The notes: generated by a model from the letters alone, not told the origin. A DNA stretch of 64,000 nucleotides from Galbula dea (GCA_013399015.1 VWZX01001688.1:3808220-3872219); one strand, 5' to 3'; positions 47,786 to 62,900 are shown, counted from the first letter of the stretch. Made by a program: numbers and translations.

Positions 47786-50700
47786 GCTGCAAGGCAGCCT
47801 TGTCTGTGAATTAGGGAGACTCTTCTGGGGTATTAGTTTTAGTATCTAAGATTTAATCTGAGTATATAAGTGATCTCCTGTTAACTTATAACAGTGTCCA
47901 TAACTTCCTTGTTCTCATACAGAATACTGAAAAATTACAGTCAGCAGCAAGCAAATGTGAAAATTCCAATCTCCTATCTTAAAAGTAAAGGAAATAAGGT
48001 TTTACAGAGTGAAAATCTTTTTACCTGGTGCAAATCTGATAGATTCATCCCATCTCAGGCCTTCGGACCTGGTCTATGCCACTAAAGCACATGTAATCAT
48101 GTTGGCAGGTATGAAAGAAAATATAGAAGCATCTTCACAAATGCAAGTCACTGTTCAGTGCTACTGAAACTGTATATTAATTTCAATTACATTCTTGTTC
48201 CTATTGCCAATATTCAGAATGAGATTAAATACACTGATGTGATTTTTGTGAGGTAGCATTCCCTTGCTTATAGATTTATTTGTAAATTGGTGAACAAGAA
48301 TTTATAGTGCTGTCAGTCTGTCACTTTTAATTGCATGTTATTCATTTGTGAATCTAAAATACAATCTCAAATAATAATGCTAAAATGGAATATAGATACT
48401 GTGATTAAGGTGCTTCTTATTCAACAAAATTTAAAGCATAGCTGGGGGGAAGGAAAGGGTTTCAGGTAGGCAGTACATATAAAAGTTTAAAAAAACTTCT
48501 TAAGCCTTGCTATTAGTCTAGTAACATTTGTGTTATCTATCAGAAGACATCTCTTTTTCAAAAACCAGGCAGAGGAAGCTCTTCCAAATTATACATTTCA
48601 GGATACTTTGTTTATCAAGGAAGAGGTTCAGGTAATTTTTAATCTGAGTGTCTTGCACAAAGTCTGGCATATGTTTTATTACTCTGCAGATTGGAATAAA
48701 AGAATTAAACCCAGAAAAGCAAGATGCATGACATATGAAAAATGCAGTCTGTGGTTTAACCTTCCTCACACTAGAAAAAGGGAGATGAGAGGATAACACA
48801 TTGCATTATAAAAAAGCTGGAAAGGTATTTATGAAAGGAAATGTTACTGCCACAGAAATAAATGTTCTTCTTGATGAGCTTTATATTGTGCACGACATCA
48901 ATTCGCCGAGGCAGCAGTGACGATGAGTAAGGGAGGGAAATGGAGCATAGTAACTTGGAACAGTGTGAATGCACTGAGGGAGAAAGCAGGCAGGTCTGAA
49001 ACAGAAGCAATGATGAGGTGGAACAAGGTGCCAGGACTGGGCTAGGGACAGTACACTAACTGCAGAAGTAAGAGCTTCTGAAATAACATCACCATCCTGT
49101 CTGTGTGACTGGGTTTCATCATGAAATGACCCCAGCTCTCACATGTCACACCCCAGAACTATCTTTAATGTTTTGCAATTTGAGTCCTGCAGTATGAAAT
49201 ATTAGAAACTGGACATTATGGTGTTCTATAAGAGCAGAGAAGATCAAAATATTGGTTATATCCCAAATATTTGTAAGAGACATTTGTTAATGTGACATGA
49301 CCATACTGAGAGGGTCATAAGAAGTGTTAGAGGTCATTAGAGAAGTTCATGGGTTGGCATTAGACACCAAGATGAAGAGAACTGGCAACATTCACAAATA
49401 TAACTATAGCATGGTATATTTGCAATATTCTCCTCTTCACCTTTTAGTGTATTCTGAGAAACAATATAATCTGTTCCTCTAAACCACTGAGTAATTTACT
49501 TGTTGTCAGTTAAGGTTGTAACAAAAATCTACTTTGTTTCAGCAGCTCAAATCTAGCTCTTCCTCCCTGTAGTTCTTTTCAAGGTAAGAACTAACTGGTA
49601 TGGAGACAAAACCCCCTCAAAACAACTAGCTTCATGCTGCTTCTGTGGAGCTGTTTTAAGTTAATGCATGTCCTACAACATACATTTTAAGAATGTAGCT
49701 TGTTGGAAACTGGCCACCAGTATTTAAATTTTAGGTATGTACATGCATAAATATATTAAATACCTTTTTTTGGTGCCAGAATCTTGACAGTTTTCAACTG
49801 CCCTGTTCAAAATAACGTTTGTTGTTACTAGAAAGTTGGAATGTATTGAATTAAATAGCTTTTCTGTCCAACTATCTGCCTTGGGTAATGTTTGTTTGCA
49901 AAGCCTAGCTATGCCCTCTATTTCATTTACATCTCAAATGAAATTAGGATGCCTCGTTAGGTAAAACATGAGCATTTGAATGGATTAGAAAAATTAATGA
50001 CAAATTAGATTTTTAAATCACAGGGAATTTCAGTTTCCAGTCATATCAGTTTCACATATGTAGCTTATTATATTCCTGGAGACAAATGCTTTTAGCATGC
50101 TGACAAATTCAATTTCCTCATAGCTTTATTACACAAATTACTTATTACAAGGGAAAAATATCAAATGCTTACTGCTCTAAACTGCAAGAATGCCTTTTGA
50201 GCAAAGCCACGAGGGAATCTGTAGAAAAATCTAGTGATTTGGTTTTGATGTTGGCACTAACAATGCTATAGCTACTCTTTTCCTACCCCAGCTTGTCTCA
50301 CACCCCCATCATTCAGAGCAATTGTTCTTTGCCCAGTTGATTGTTTAGAATTTGTGACAGTTGTATTCTAAAATATGTAAGCTGTTTCTGGAGTTTTCTT
50401 TGCCTATCAGTATCTTTCAGAAATTTGCCTTAATAACCATCTATCAACTGTAACAAGCAAAATTCACTAAGGTATGTCATGGTTCTGTGAAATACATACT
50501 GTCATGTTCATTGGATGTGATTAACTAACTTGTTTGGTGACCAAACCAAAGATAGGAAAATACTTAATATTTTTTGAGGGTAAATATCTCAATGAGATTT
50601 AGGCAGTCTGAATAGTGTATGAGCTTTGTCATGTCCATTTTCCAGAGTTCTTAGGGTTCATTGCATGGTTGTAAATAGATTTTTCAGCTTTGAGTGTTTC

Positions 50701-53700
50701 ATTGTCAAAGCTTGATTTAGCTGGGATTCATTTTGGTATGAGAGACTCAGGTTGTGTTGGCTTGTGTGCAACCTGCCTGGACTGGCAGGGCTGAAGATGT
50801 GTTGCCAGGTGCCTTCTATTGGCAGCAGCTTTTGCACTTAATTATCTCTGCTTTTGTTGTTTCACTACTCTAATTTGACAGACAAACCAAAACCTACCTA
50901 GAATGTGTAGAAACAAAACCCACAGTTGTACAAGTTTAGGAATTGCCCTAAATTTCTTAAAGAAATCCAAATCATTTTTTTACTTTATTTACTTTCATTT
51001 ACATGTCCATAGCCTGAGTGTTGGTTAATCAGTGCTCTCATCTGATGAGAACAAGTCTCAGTTAAAATGGAAACTGTTCCAGCCTGAAATTATTCAGCTC
51101 TAAGCAAAGCTGTCTATGGGCAAATTATTGTTCTCCAACCACTGCCAAACTAAATCTGAAGGAAGTGTAGAAATGAAGATTGATGGCAAATGAACAGAAA
51201 TAGGTACAGCTTTTAAAAAGCTCAGAGCCAAGAAGAAGGAAATTAGCATAATTGGGTTTGTTTCAAGTGGGTGGTTGGGATGAGTTTGGTCCAGCTGGTG
51301 CTGGTGGAATCAGATGAGAGCAAAAAGCCACAGATCCCAAATTCAGTACTGGGATGCTTATTTCCTCTCATTCTATTAAAAATCTAACCAAATTAAAATT
51401 CACTGAAGAGCCCAGCCACAAGGGAATAAACAGCACCAAGTTATGATGTCCAGCTTGGGACTATTCATGAAGCTACAGGAGAAAGGGAGAGGACAGGGAT
51501 TCCTTTGTGCTCTTTCAAGCAGGAGCAATGATCCATTGTTTGTTTCTCTCTAACCTATTCTCTGACAGGAGAGGCTCCACTCAGATCCTTTAGACATGCT
51601 ATTCCACTGGTTCACTAGTCTCAAAATTAGAAATTAGTTTTGTAATATCTAGCCTTATTTTCTCTTGCTGCCATTTAAACTCCTTCCCCTAGGCACTGAA
51701 TGTGATGAAACAGATAATTCCCTTTGTCATGGACTTCATACAAAGACATGCCAGTTATCATAGTTTTACCTTTCTCTCTAGTTAAACAGCCAAAGCATGC
51801 TGAGTCACATGTCATGTTCCTTCTTGCTTCTCTCCTGTGGACTCCTGGGTTGGTTCTCTTCTCTCTGAAGCACAGGTTCTGAAGCTGGATGCTGTCTGCT
51901 GGCTAAGACCATGCAGCAGCTTAAGGGAAGGTTTGTTTCCCATCTCTAATAAGTATCCACACCAAAGAGACCTGAAAATGACAGCAAGATGAGTTCACAT
52001 GAAATAGTCTCTCCCCATTTTTGCCAGGTAGTTAATTAAATCAGATGCTGACTCCAGGAAGCATTCAACCAGGTAGTGATGTTCAGTAAAAATAGCAACT
52101 GAAAACATGTCTAGAGTTTAATTTTTAACAGGCACTGTTGACATGTCAGTCTTTCTAGCCAGCACCTAAAGTACTATAGAAATGGCTCTTAGACTATGTA
52201 AATGATTGAAAGGATCCTAGTTATGAATATCTTTAAAGTGTTTCACTAAAATGCTCTCAGCTTTAACAGATTATTGCTAATCTGTACACAGCATAACATA
52301 AAATACACATCAATGAAGGACAGACAATATGGAGCTTATCTATTAGGAGCAAATTTAAGCAACTTCAAATCTTCTTTGCTTATTGTCTCAATCTCCTGAT
52401 GCTGTAAATTTACATTCTGGGGTCAGTAGTAGAAATGGAAAATGGATTTCCATTTCATTTTCCAGTTTTGCATAAAAGCTCAGCTTAGTGCAGATCAATC
52501 TATTCAAATTAATGCTTTTCTTCAAAGACCTTTAAGAAGTCTTAATTTTGAGAATCAGAAGAGAAGTTACTCTGTACAACTTAGACATGTTGAGTACCTG
52601 AGAGTGGGCAGTAAGCACCAGAAATACTTCATGGACCTGCTTTTGAAGTATTTGGATGTGGATATTAAAGCAGTAAAACAAATTTCCAATCTGTAATAGC
52701 TCTTTCTGCCACCTAGTACCTTATATATGCACACACTACTGAAACATAAACTGAGGCATAAAATGGATTTGAGAGGTAGTGGGCTTTTTAATTTGAATCA
52801 TGAGGACTTCATGGAAATACTGATATGACAGGTAGAATCCAAGGGTGGCTAGCATGTATATGGGGATTCCAAAGAAAGGAGAGGGTGAGGTAATATTCAG
52901 AAGAATAAGATTTGCTGTCATTAGCTGCTCTGTTTGAATCCATCCTACAAAAACAATGCAGCCATCACAACTCACAACTATCACTGAAGAAGGGATTATT
53001 TTTCCTGGGAAGAACCTACATATTTTTCCCTCTGACACAGAGGATTCTGCTGTTTGTTTTTATAGGGAATCTCCCTCTATAACAGTCAGTGAGCATTTTA
53101 ATTTACTGGGAATTCCTGGTTTGGCTCCAGCCTTCCCAGGCTTCCAGGTCTTCTAGCTGGGAGGAGATTTTCAAGAGTGTGGTTTCCATTCAGCCTTCTT
53201 AATGGAACTGTGGGCAGTCTCATAGCTAAAGTGGAAGCTCCTTGGCTTTAAATACTTCTGTCTAACATTTCTGAAGAGATCATTTATTTGTTGAGAGATT
53301 CTGAAAAAGTGATTGAACTCTTTTGCTTCAGTGGGAACTTAGTGCCTAAACACCATAATAACATAGGGTATGATCACTTCAGGAAAAGAAAACAAGCAAA
53401 ACCAAGCAAAGTTCATTAAAATGAGTGTGTGGAAAGCTTTGGGTACTATTCAGATTTTGTACTGCAGTCATTGCTAAGGGAAAATCATTAGTATTTTGTT
53501 TGATCTATTTCTGTCAAGGCTTGTACCTGAACAAGGTTCAGAGGTTGAACAGGGATAATTAATTGAAGTCTAACCTTTCTGCTGAAATCAGCTAGCCTTT
53601 CATTAGCAGTAACAGACCTGTCCTACAGTGCTACTTCATTTTAGATCTAGGTTGTTTAACTGGATAGTTACTGAAATATCCAAATATACTTTAACTTTTT

Positions 53701-56700
53701 AAATTTATTTATCTTTATTTTATTTTTTAAAAACTTTATTCTTCAATGTCAGATGGATTTTCCCAAGATGACATTTGTTCTCATTTCCAGCAAAATACCC
53801 AGGGCACTGGGAAGTTGTCTGAGTACAGCTGCATTGAGAGATGCCTATTTACAGTCACTGACACAAGTGAGAGTTTTTCTGTCTTCAAGGGAGAAGAATC
53901 AGACACCTAATCAGCTAATTGGCAACTTGCTTAATGTTTTGCCTGCTTAACTCCATTATTAGGGAAAAGATCTCTTGCAGTGTGTATTGATGTGTTTAAA
54001 CAATCAATAAATGAAACATCTAATTTAAAAAAATCTATTTGTATGGCACACAACAATTTAATTAATTGTAGTTAGGAACAAATTTGGATTGATTAGTGTT
54101 CATTGTTACTTAATGATACTTTCTCTTGTTACTCAGTAATATTGGTGTAAAAATTAAAAGGAAAAGAATAGAAATCTTTCTCAAGGAGATTCTTGTCAGA
54201 ATATAAGGTTAAAAATCTTTAACATTTATATAAATTGTCCAATTTTTATAGAAGTTAAATACACAAAATTTGGCTATAGACTTGTTTTAAATTTATCTAT
54301 TAATCATTAGTCCATTTTATGCAACTATGCAGGGAAATAATAAGGGAGGTCTAGAGCATGACAAGTATTTCATAATTGTCCATGTGTTCATATATCATAA
54401 TATACATTACAGGTATGTGTTAAATGTAACATTGCAGAAAGCCTAATTTAAACTTTCACTCAGTTTAGTGGAACATTTAGTTGGAGTGAACTTGATGCTT
54501 TGGAGAATATTTTTTCCAAATTTCCAAACACTTTTCTGAGAATTAAAGGAAGCTTGCTGATGGAAATGTTCTTCTTTCAAACAGTGCTTCAAGAGTACTC
54601 TGTCAGCTTCCTTTCTCTGCTTATTGCTATAATTGACACTGAAAAAAACCCCCACCCTGAAGAGGAAAATGAAATTGGAACTGTAATGATAATTCTAGTA
54701 ATTTGGTTGGTTACAATTACTCTCCAAGCTACATAAGGGCTGATTTTTACTTACACAACTCTGTCTCCTTCAGAAGGACAGAGGGATACCCCTTCAAACT
54801 GAAACCCCAGTGTTCTTCTTTTAATTGCTTTTCATTGAATAATACAGAAGACTATCAGATGGTCAGATGGTCTTGGATGTCTTTATGTTAGAGCATTACT
54901 TTATTTGATCTTACTCTTCACTGAGTTTCCAGTTGGAATGTTTCCTTAGTTATATAGGAAAGTACAATCCTTGGGTGGGAAAATTACAATCACTCTTATG
55001 TGTAGGAATTGATTCAATGCAAGAAAAAAAAAGCAGCTGTGAGATATGAAATTGTTCTGTGGTGGGTGTGGAGAGATTCCAAAATTGTCATGTTTGTCCC
55101 AAAAGAAACAGCAAAGAAAATAGCTAAGTGGAAAACAACTTGCTGATCACTGAGTGAAAAGCTGTGATCATTGCTGGTTTGCTGCATACACAGAAGATGC
55201 CACTGTAATTCAAGGGTTGCTGCAGCAATATCTGGTAGAGAACAGAAGTGAAGGGAAGTTGGTGAGAAAGAGGTATCTCATATGTTCTTACCTTAAAATC
55301 TTCATCATAGAATTTAGGATAGAAAGATATAAAGGCTTGATTTCACTGTGTCTTTATAATTTATAATTAAAACCACAATTTAATTAAACTGTAACATGTG
55401 GCCTTGCAGAGTTTTTACAGAAACCAAAGGATCTGTCCACTTTAAAACTATTAATTTTAATTGCATGAGATAATTGAGCTATAAAATAATACCCATGTAG
55501 GATTGATTTTTCTGTAGCAGCATACAGGGAATAGAGGATTTGTTCATATTGATTGTCAACAAGCTAACTTTTTCTGACAAGGAAGAAACTTCGATGTCCA
55601 TTGCAGTGCAACATTGTGAAGGATGTAAATTCTTTTGTGATGATTAGAAAAAGATAGTTTATTTTCAAACAGTTTCCTACAGACATACTTTAAAAATTGA
55701 TTTATGTTACTCCTGTGTTGCACAGTTGTAAAGGATCTCAAAGTATAAACTTTGCAATGTTGGTTATCACTTATCAAAACTGACTTGGATAATAAAAGCA
55801 AAGTTTAAGGGGAATATGATTTTTTTTTTTCTATCTCTAAAGGGCACTGTATTTACATTAGATCAATGTATAAATGTTTCTTAACAAGAATCTTGTTTTG
55901 CATTTTGAAACTTGCTGATGATAGAAAAGATTTAATGAAAATAGCTTTGGTTAGAAAGTCCTTTTCTTATGGAGGAGCTCAGCAGGATATAGTGGAAGAC
56001 TCTTTATTGAATTTACTATAAAATTTTTAGAACCTGCATTAGAATTAAAGGTAAAGAAGAAAAGCTTTATTGAAATGTATATTTGTTCTAATAAATGCTG
56101 GCAAGTATAGCAATGTTTCTGCAGGAGAGTCTTGTATCTTCAATGATTTTCCTTTCAGGAAAAGAAAATTTAATAATATATTTAGTCATCTTAATTTTTT
56201 TTAAGAGCATAGCTGTTCATTGATATATGTTGGATCATAAGTGGGATAGTATATCCCCAGTAGGATCTGAATTCATTAGCACTTAATTTTGGTGCTTGGC
56301 AGAAAATCTAGTCCAGCAAACAGCAGTTGTTACTGAGGTGGCTGTTGAGCTGGGTTCAGGCATGTGGTAAAGAAGCTGTGGGCTCATTCTTGCCCCTCCA
56401 CAGAAGGCAGCTGGTTTCCAAGCAGGGTCACACTGAGCCTGCCTGGGATGCTGAACCAGACAAAAAGCAAATCTCACACCAAAACAACATCAACAGAATA
56501 TTAATGTTGAAGTTGAAGCAGTCCTTTTCTGTATGTAAATGCTTGTACTTGCACAGTTGAGAGCTGCTGCTTCATCCCTTAGCACCTGCCTGTGCTGCTG
56601 CAGAGCTACAGGCTGTGAAACCATCTACTCCAGCCACTAAGGTTCAGCTGCCAGTACCAGCAGATGAGACCTATGGAACAGGGTACTCTGCACCAAGGTG

Positions 56701-58086
56701 GGCATTGCTGTAATGGTCTCTTAGAATGGGTATTTCCTTGTTGGATTACAAAGGCAGTGAGACAGATTTGTTGGAGCTGTACACACAGCTACCTGCAGCC
56801 AGGCTGGAGGAAGGTCTTCCTGTGCTGTGGTGATAGATAAAAATGGAGCTAGGTGTAATGTCATTTCTATATGAAGCTTCAGGAATGTGAATACCTTTGA
56901 TAAGAAGCAATTTTTCCAATATTAACTGCAGTCTGATGGTAGTATGGGTTTATGTTGTAATACATTATTTATGAACATAATATATTCCCCACTGAGCACT
57001 GCACAGGTAGGCAGTATGCTGGGTTTGCTCCCTATTCCCTCCTGTCACTCTTTAATTTCACTCCCATTTTTCCCTTTCTGGAACTGGTTATTTTTCAGTG
57101 TAAACAGAATCCTACTGACACTGAATTCATCAGCAAGTCTGACTCCAGAGAGAGCAGAACAAGGCCTTATGTTCTTCAATTAGGGAAGTGCTTTCTCACC
57201 TTCTTGCCTTCAAAATGTTGTGGTAGAATGAGTCTACTCAGCACTTCCATACAACTCCCTCTGCCTCCCCAGCTGACTTACCTTCCAACATTGCTTGTTT
57301 TCCCACCCCTGCAGCCTAGCCCAGATCTGTTGAAATGAATCCATTTGACATTTACTAGAAGCATGTTTTTCCCTATGTCTCCTGCTGGTCAAGCAGAGTT
57401 AGCACAGCCCTGAGCTGCTGTGATACAAGGATGTTATTCTGAGCTCCTTTATGGCCAGTGTTTCATATTTGTCCATGGCACAGTATGGAAATGCCTGAGC
57501 ACAGTCCTCAAACAACATCACTAGAGAGAAAAACCTGTCAGTTATCTTACCCCAAGCTTTAGTGAAACCTCTGTGGAAACTCACTGAAAATGTTAAAAAA
57601 TCTTCTAATTTTGTAGGCTAAATGAGACAATAAAATTTCTAGTTGTTGATTATTATCTACAACATTACACTCTGAAGCTATAGTCACAGTACTTTGCTGT
57701 GTGTTTAGCTTGCATGTAAAAGGCAGTGCTAACAAAGATGTAGGTGGGCTCTTGATTCTGTATAGTTTACTCTGTTGTGGTGAAGACCATCAGGTATCTG
57801 TGACCTAATGGAAAATAAATGTGCTAAGTAACTGTTTGAAAAACCTAAAGTTATTCATACACCTCTTCTGAAAGGTCACAGTTAACCTTTGGCTTTTGAC
57901 ACTGCAACATTTGCATTTTTGTTTTACCTGAGCTTTTTGGTAGGGCTTATCTCTAGATGTTTCAAAATTGAGTGCAAAAGTTTTATTATTCTTAATAAAG
58001 ATAAGCACTAAAATTTCTTCCACAGCAAATGTAAAATGAATCTAAATATGCAGGACATTCAATTTTATTACCTGTTTTTGTATGGA

Positions 58087-58095
58087 GGGGGGGGG
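58087..58095. repeat. Poly-G run (G9)
   Basis: A nine-base G homopolymer. Simple low-complexity sequence, with no evidence of function. Confidence 0.85.
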
Positions 58096-59878
58096 TGAAG
58101 ATGAGGTATAGAACAGATAAATATCTTTCTAAATGCTGAAATTATCAGTTCTAGAGAGTGAACACTCAGTAGGGCTTGGAAATTGATAAGAAAAAGTATT
58201 TTTACATGAATCATATCCAGTAGGAATATTGAAAGCTTTAAATAAATGGATTAAGTGCTATATCTTTTGTATAAAATATAACAGACACAGAACAAAGGGA
58301 AATAAATGACAAACATGGCAAATTACAATGCATAAAAATGTGGAATGAAGTATGCTAGGTGTGTGTAGGGCTTTATTTATTGTGATTGGAGTAGTCAGAA
58401 ACTAACACCTTTAAAATTGTTGCATCATTTATTTCTTGGTGTAACAATTGTCCCTAGAAGTAAGAAACACTCAGTTCATTTTCAGTGGTATGGGATAGAA
58501 CATTTTGCACTGAAGAAACAAGAAAAAGAGAAGTGATAGTGTTCAAGTTCAGGACTTCTACTTGTAAATCCCTAGACCAGTAAAGCCAGGGCAATACTGA
58601 AATGAAAATTTGCAAAGAAAAAAAGGAAAAGTTGATGGAGTTGTATGGGAAATAAGTTTTCTTTTAACACCAGCTCCTTCTCCACTTTGTTGCTGATATT
58701 TATTTTACAAGGAAAATGCTAGTTTTATGGTGCCTTTAAAAGATTAAAAGATGGACATAAGCTATTTCATCTAGAGAGAGAGAAGTTCAGATGAGCTAGA
58801 GCACTTGTCATTAAAAAGCTGACAATGTTTCAATATATTAGAAGTCAAGGCAAGACAAAAGCCTGGGAAAAATAGATTTGAAGTACAGCTCTTCTTGCTC
58901 ATCCTGGGGCAGGGCATAGTCAAAAGACTTTTCATTTTATAGTATCTCGTTTCTCCTGCATTTACCAGATGGAACACATAGATATACACTCACTTTGAGA
59001 TGTTCCTATTGTGCACTAAAATCCACCCACCTTAAGGGTAGGAATGCAGCAGTTGTTCACTGGTACTGCTACAGGATCATTTCAGAACACAGTCAGTCTT
59101 GGAGAGTATACTGTGGCATTCACATACACTCTTCATGCTATAACTCTGTAAAAAATGGGGATAATTCCTTTTCAGAATTAGCTGGTTTTGAAGGAATATA
59201 TTTTTCTATAGCTGCTTTTCAAATTAGGCAAGTATCAATTTTTCCAAAGTACTTATTTATGGAAATGCCAACTTACTTCAGCTAGACAATATCTTTTTAT
59301 TGAAATGTCAGCTATATGATATAGTGATACATCCACTTTACCTTGTGCTTGTCTACTTTTTCCAATGGCAACACACCCTACTGCAATCCTGACCCTCCTA
59401 GAGGATCAATTTGTTTGGCAATTAAAAAAAATATCACCTTTGTCTCTTAAACCATCTGCTCTACTGTTCCCTCCAGCTTTCAAACAAATGGTTTTACACT
59501 GGATAGGGAAGTGAGGAGAAAACATATTTGAGCTGTAAAACTAGTGGAATTATTGTATTTTACTAAGGTCAGGAGAAGGAAGAGGATTGATAACCACAGG
59601 CAAGGACAATTGGTGAAAGTGCTTGGGGAAAAGAGCAGGATGGATACTGTTTAACCTGATGTGAAGCCTTAGTCTCAAAGGAAAGATAAAATATGATTGT
59701 GGAGGAGTATCTGAATCTTGTTTAAATTATTGGCTGTCTGGTCTAGGTATCCCTCTGACCCTTTTTCAAACCCAAAGGTGTGTAATGTTTCTTGAGCTTA
59801 TTTTATATGATAAAAGATGGAGTTTATACTGCAGCATGCTGAGCATTCCCAGTTCATATTGTTTGCCAGGATTTGAAG

Positions 59879-59925
59879 AAAAAAAAAAAACACAAAAAAC
59901 CCAAACAAACCAAAACACCCCCCCC
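59879..59925. repeat. A-rich / C-rich low-complexity tract
   Basis: A12 at 59879-59890, then short A and CCAAAC runs, ending in C8 at 59918-59925. It may be an old degraded poly-A-like tract, but no element is attached. Confidence 0.8.
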
Positions 59926-62900
59926 AAACTATTCAATAGTATTTACTTTTTCTTGCTGTGCAGTATCATTAGCCAAGTGAAATACTGCTTTTTCCAGCAT
60001 AACAGAAGTGGCAAACCCAGCAGAAACATAACAATTTCATTACAGGTAGCTGAACTACAACCTTCCCATGTACTGTGTGTGGCAGGATTCCCAATACCCA
60101 AACAAAACCCTTGTGGGAAAAATTTCAGAGAGAAAAATAAAAGCTTGTTGATAATACTAAAATCTTTGAATTTTTGAAGAGGTTATTTGCCAGGGGGTAA
60201 ATTAGCCAAAAATACCTTTCCAAGCCTTCACTAGGAAGTAACTGCACGAGAGTTTTTGTCAATATTCAATGTCACCAAAATCTTGCACTACATAAATGCT
60301 GCAGTGTGAGGAATTGTCCCTGCAGTGGCAAAATTAAAATTCACTTGAAAGCAGAGAGTATTTTAGGCACTTTCTTACTTCACTTTGCAAATTAGCTAGC
60401 TTTGTGCATTTGATACACAGAATCTTAGTAATTGCTCTACATATACATTCAACAGCTAAAAGCAGACTTGGGACCTCCTTTGTTTCAACCTTTATCTTAA
60501 TTGTTTCTTAGTTCAAGTCAAAGTTTAATTTGGAACCTCCTGAACATTCAATGCCATGGAGCATACAATGAGATTTTGTTAGACCTATCTACCTGTGTCT
60601 GTGGATGTGGTTTGGTATTCAAATGCTAGTGAATGAAGTTTTCAGTTTAAAACATTTTGAATGAATTCTCTCCCTCATTAGTCTGAGACTTAACAACCTA
60701 ACACATTTTGGGATGTGGAGGTGGAATGTTGGCTGGAAGTTTTGATTTTTACACTTGTTGCTTTTGTAGTGTTGGCTACTGGGAAGGTGAATAGGAAATC
60801 ACTAGATAATTTACTCAGTTCTGGTTAGCACAGTGGTGTTACTAGAGAAGAAACCCTGCAAATGCTTCATTTTTCCATGAAATGAATTTTGACAAGTGCC
60901 CAGAAATATGCCTTGTACTTTAACCTTCCATTAGCAGGCAAAGATAGATAACAGCAATAGAGATAAAAATGAGATGGTGACTTTGAGCAGCATGGCAAGA
61001 GATTATAAATCTTTGGACTGGCCTTGTACTGCACAGAAGATTGCAGTCTTAATTAAAAAGTTTTTGAGTGGCTCTCTAGGCAAGCCAATGACTCTTACAG
61101 TTCTTGTGCATCAGGATATTTACCTGGTCAGTCTGTCCTGTGCCTGAATGAACTCTAAATGAGGCAGACAGTTATGTAATCTGAATACATATATCACAAG
61201 GAACTCTTAGGCACCTTTAATTCAAGACCAACTATTTCACTCAATGTGGAAGTAAAGCCTATGTCTACAACAGCCTGAGAGGATAGACCCAGTATGGTGG
61301 GGTCACCCCGTCCTGCTGCTGAGGTGCTGTCTCTCCACAGCAAAGCCATCAGAACAGCCTTGAAAAACTAGTGAGAGCCTGGCTATGTAGCCTGTGGTTA
61401 AGGCTTTTAGTGGTGATGAGGGAGGTCTGCTTTTTGACTCCCATTCCCTGAGGTGCTAACAGACTGTGTGGAACAAGCCCAGGCTGGAACAAATCAATTG
61501 CTTCTCTTTGGAACTGGTACCAGAAACAAACACTTGTTCTCTGAGGAGGTTACCTGAACCATGATGTATTTTGCAGTAGGGTTATCTTGTCTGGGAGCAA
61601 GCTTATTGAAAATTCAGAACGAAGCTTTATTTTGTTTATTGTTCCTGTGGAAAGAGCTAAGAGGAGATTTAGCAATGTACTGTCAGTACTTCCTGAGAAA
61701 CTTTAAACATTTTAGAGTGCAGAGAAATTAAAGCAGAAGACTTCTCAATTTTAACATAAAATGTTGTCTGATATTCAAAACTTAAATAGAAGTTTTACTT
61801 TTTGTCCTTAAAATGATCAAGGTTGCAGACAGTGCACTCTCTAACTTTGTAAGTAAGTAGAAGTTTGTGGGTGAGAGGGAAAGACAGAATTTTATTCCAA
61901 CTCACTGTCTTGTCTCAATTAGCAACAGTTGGGGCAGAACACACATTTTTTAGTCACACAGTCTGGTTACAGTAATGTGTAGTGTCCTGTTTAGGACTGT
62001 TTTCAGTTCTGTACTGTTTTGAGATTCCCTTGCAAAATGAAGTAGTACCTGCTTGGCAAAGAATCAGCTCTGTGTGCCATAACACTTTTTAAAAAAATGG
62101 TTTTAATGCATAGCTTTTAGTGAAAAAATACATTACAATTGCAGTGAATGCTTTTTTGCATGAGTACAGAACTGGCAAGCAATCTTTGACATCAAATGTG
62201 ATAACTTTACCTTTTTTGTGTGTTTGATTTTATGCAAATAATTTTTTTCCTTTTGAAAGAGGGGAATTATTATGGCTGGCTCTGCTCAGAGAAGTGTGCT
62301 TCAGACCTATAGTAATGAACTAACTTGACACATTCCCCCAAACATCACCCTGAGAGCTTTAACAGAGCTGAGAAATAAGTCAAGGAGAAAATAGAGTGAG
62401 ATTAACATACAGGTTATTTTACACCCTAATGCTTTGAGGCCCCGATGACTGCCTTGTGCAGAGTCAAACACTGCAGATGTAAGACTGGACAAGCAGTTTT
62501 ACTGCTCTCCAGATGGATTTTTGTTAGTGACAGAACTTGTCCTGTGTAGGTTATCAAAGTATCAATTAGAATGGACTTCTGCATTACTGTTCTTGTCATC
62601 TTAATTGTCCCTTTTTATCAAGAAGCTCTAGTCCATAATATCTAACCTAAGCGCACGCTGTGCTGCATTGGCCTATTGTGACTTAGCATTCCATTGCTTT
62701 TCATCCTTATATTTTACTATTATGTGCATTAATTTCTATACAGAATCCAATGAACTCCCTAGTTTGTCATTAGTTTAACACTTTCTGAGGATTATCCTAT
62801 GTGGCTTTTTCCACATTATCTCTTCCTTGTTTTTTTCTAGTGGATGCTTGTGTTTAAAGAGCTTATTAAGACCTAATTATGCATAAACAGCTCAGGTAAA

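Larger units (their letters stand above)
43184..52441. other. Gene desert
   Basis: No supported gene. It holds T15 at 44474-44488, a 30-base near-palindrome at 47756-47785, a CpG-bearing block with opposed open frames at 48831-48930, and a homeobox-like AT-rich block at about 49930-50200. A run of moderate plus-strand frames at 46.3-47.6 kb has no shared splice logic or motif and is taken as chance. Confidence 0.45.

Noticed and set aside
59735..59765. ctgtctggtctaggtatccctctg, resembling a CR1 3' segment
   Set aside because: Similarity is limited to about 20 bases with no flanking CR1 sequence.
61300..61315. ggggtcacccc as a possible retroviral primer-binding region or palindrome
   Set aside because: No LTR ends, gag frame or tRNA-complementary 18-mer is visible around it.
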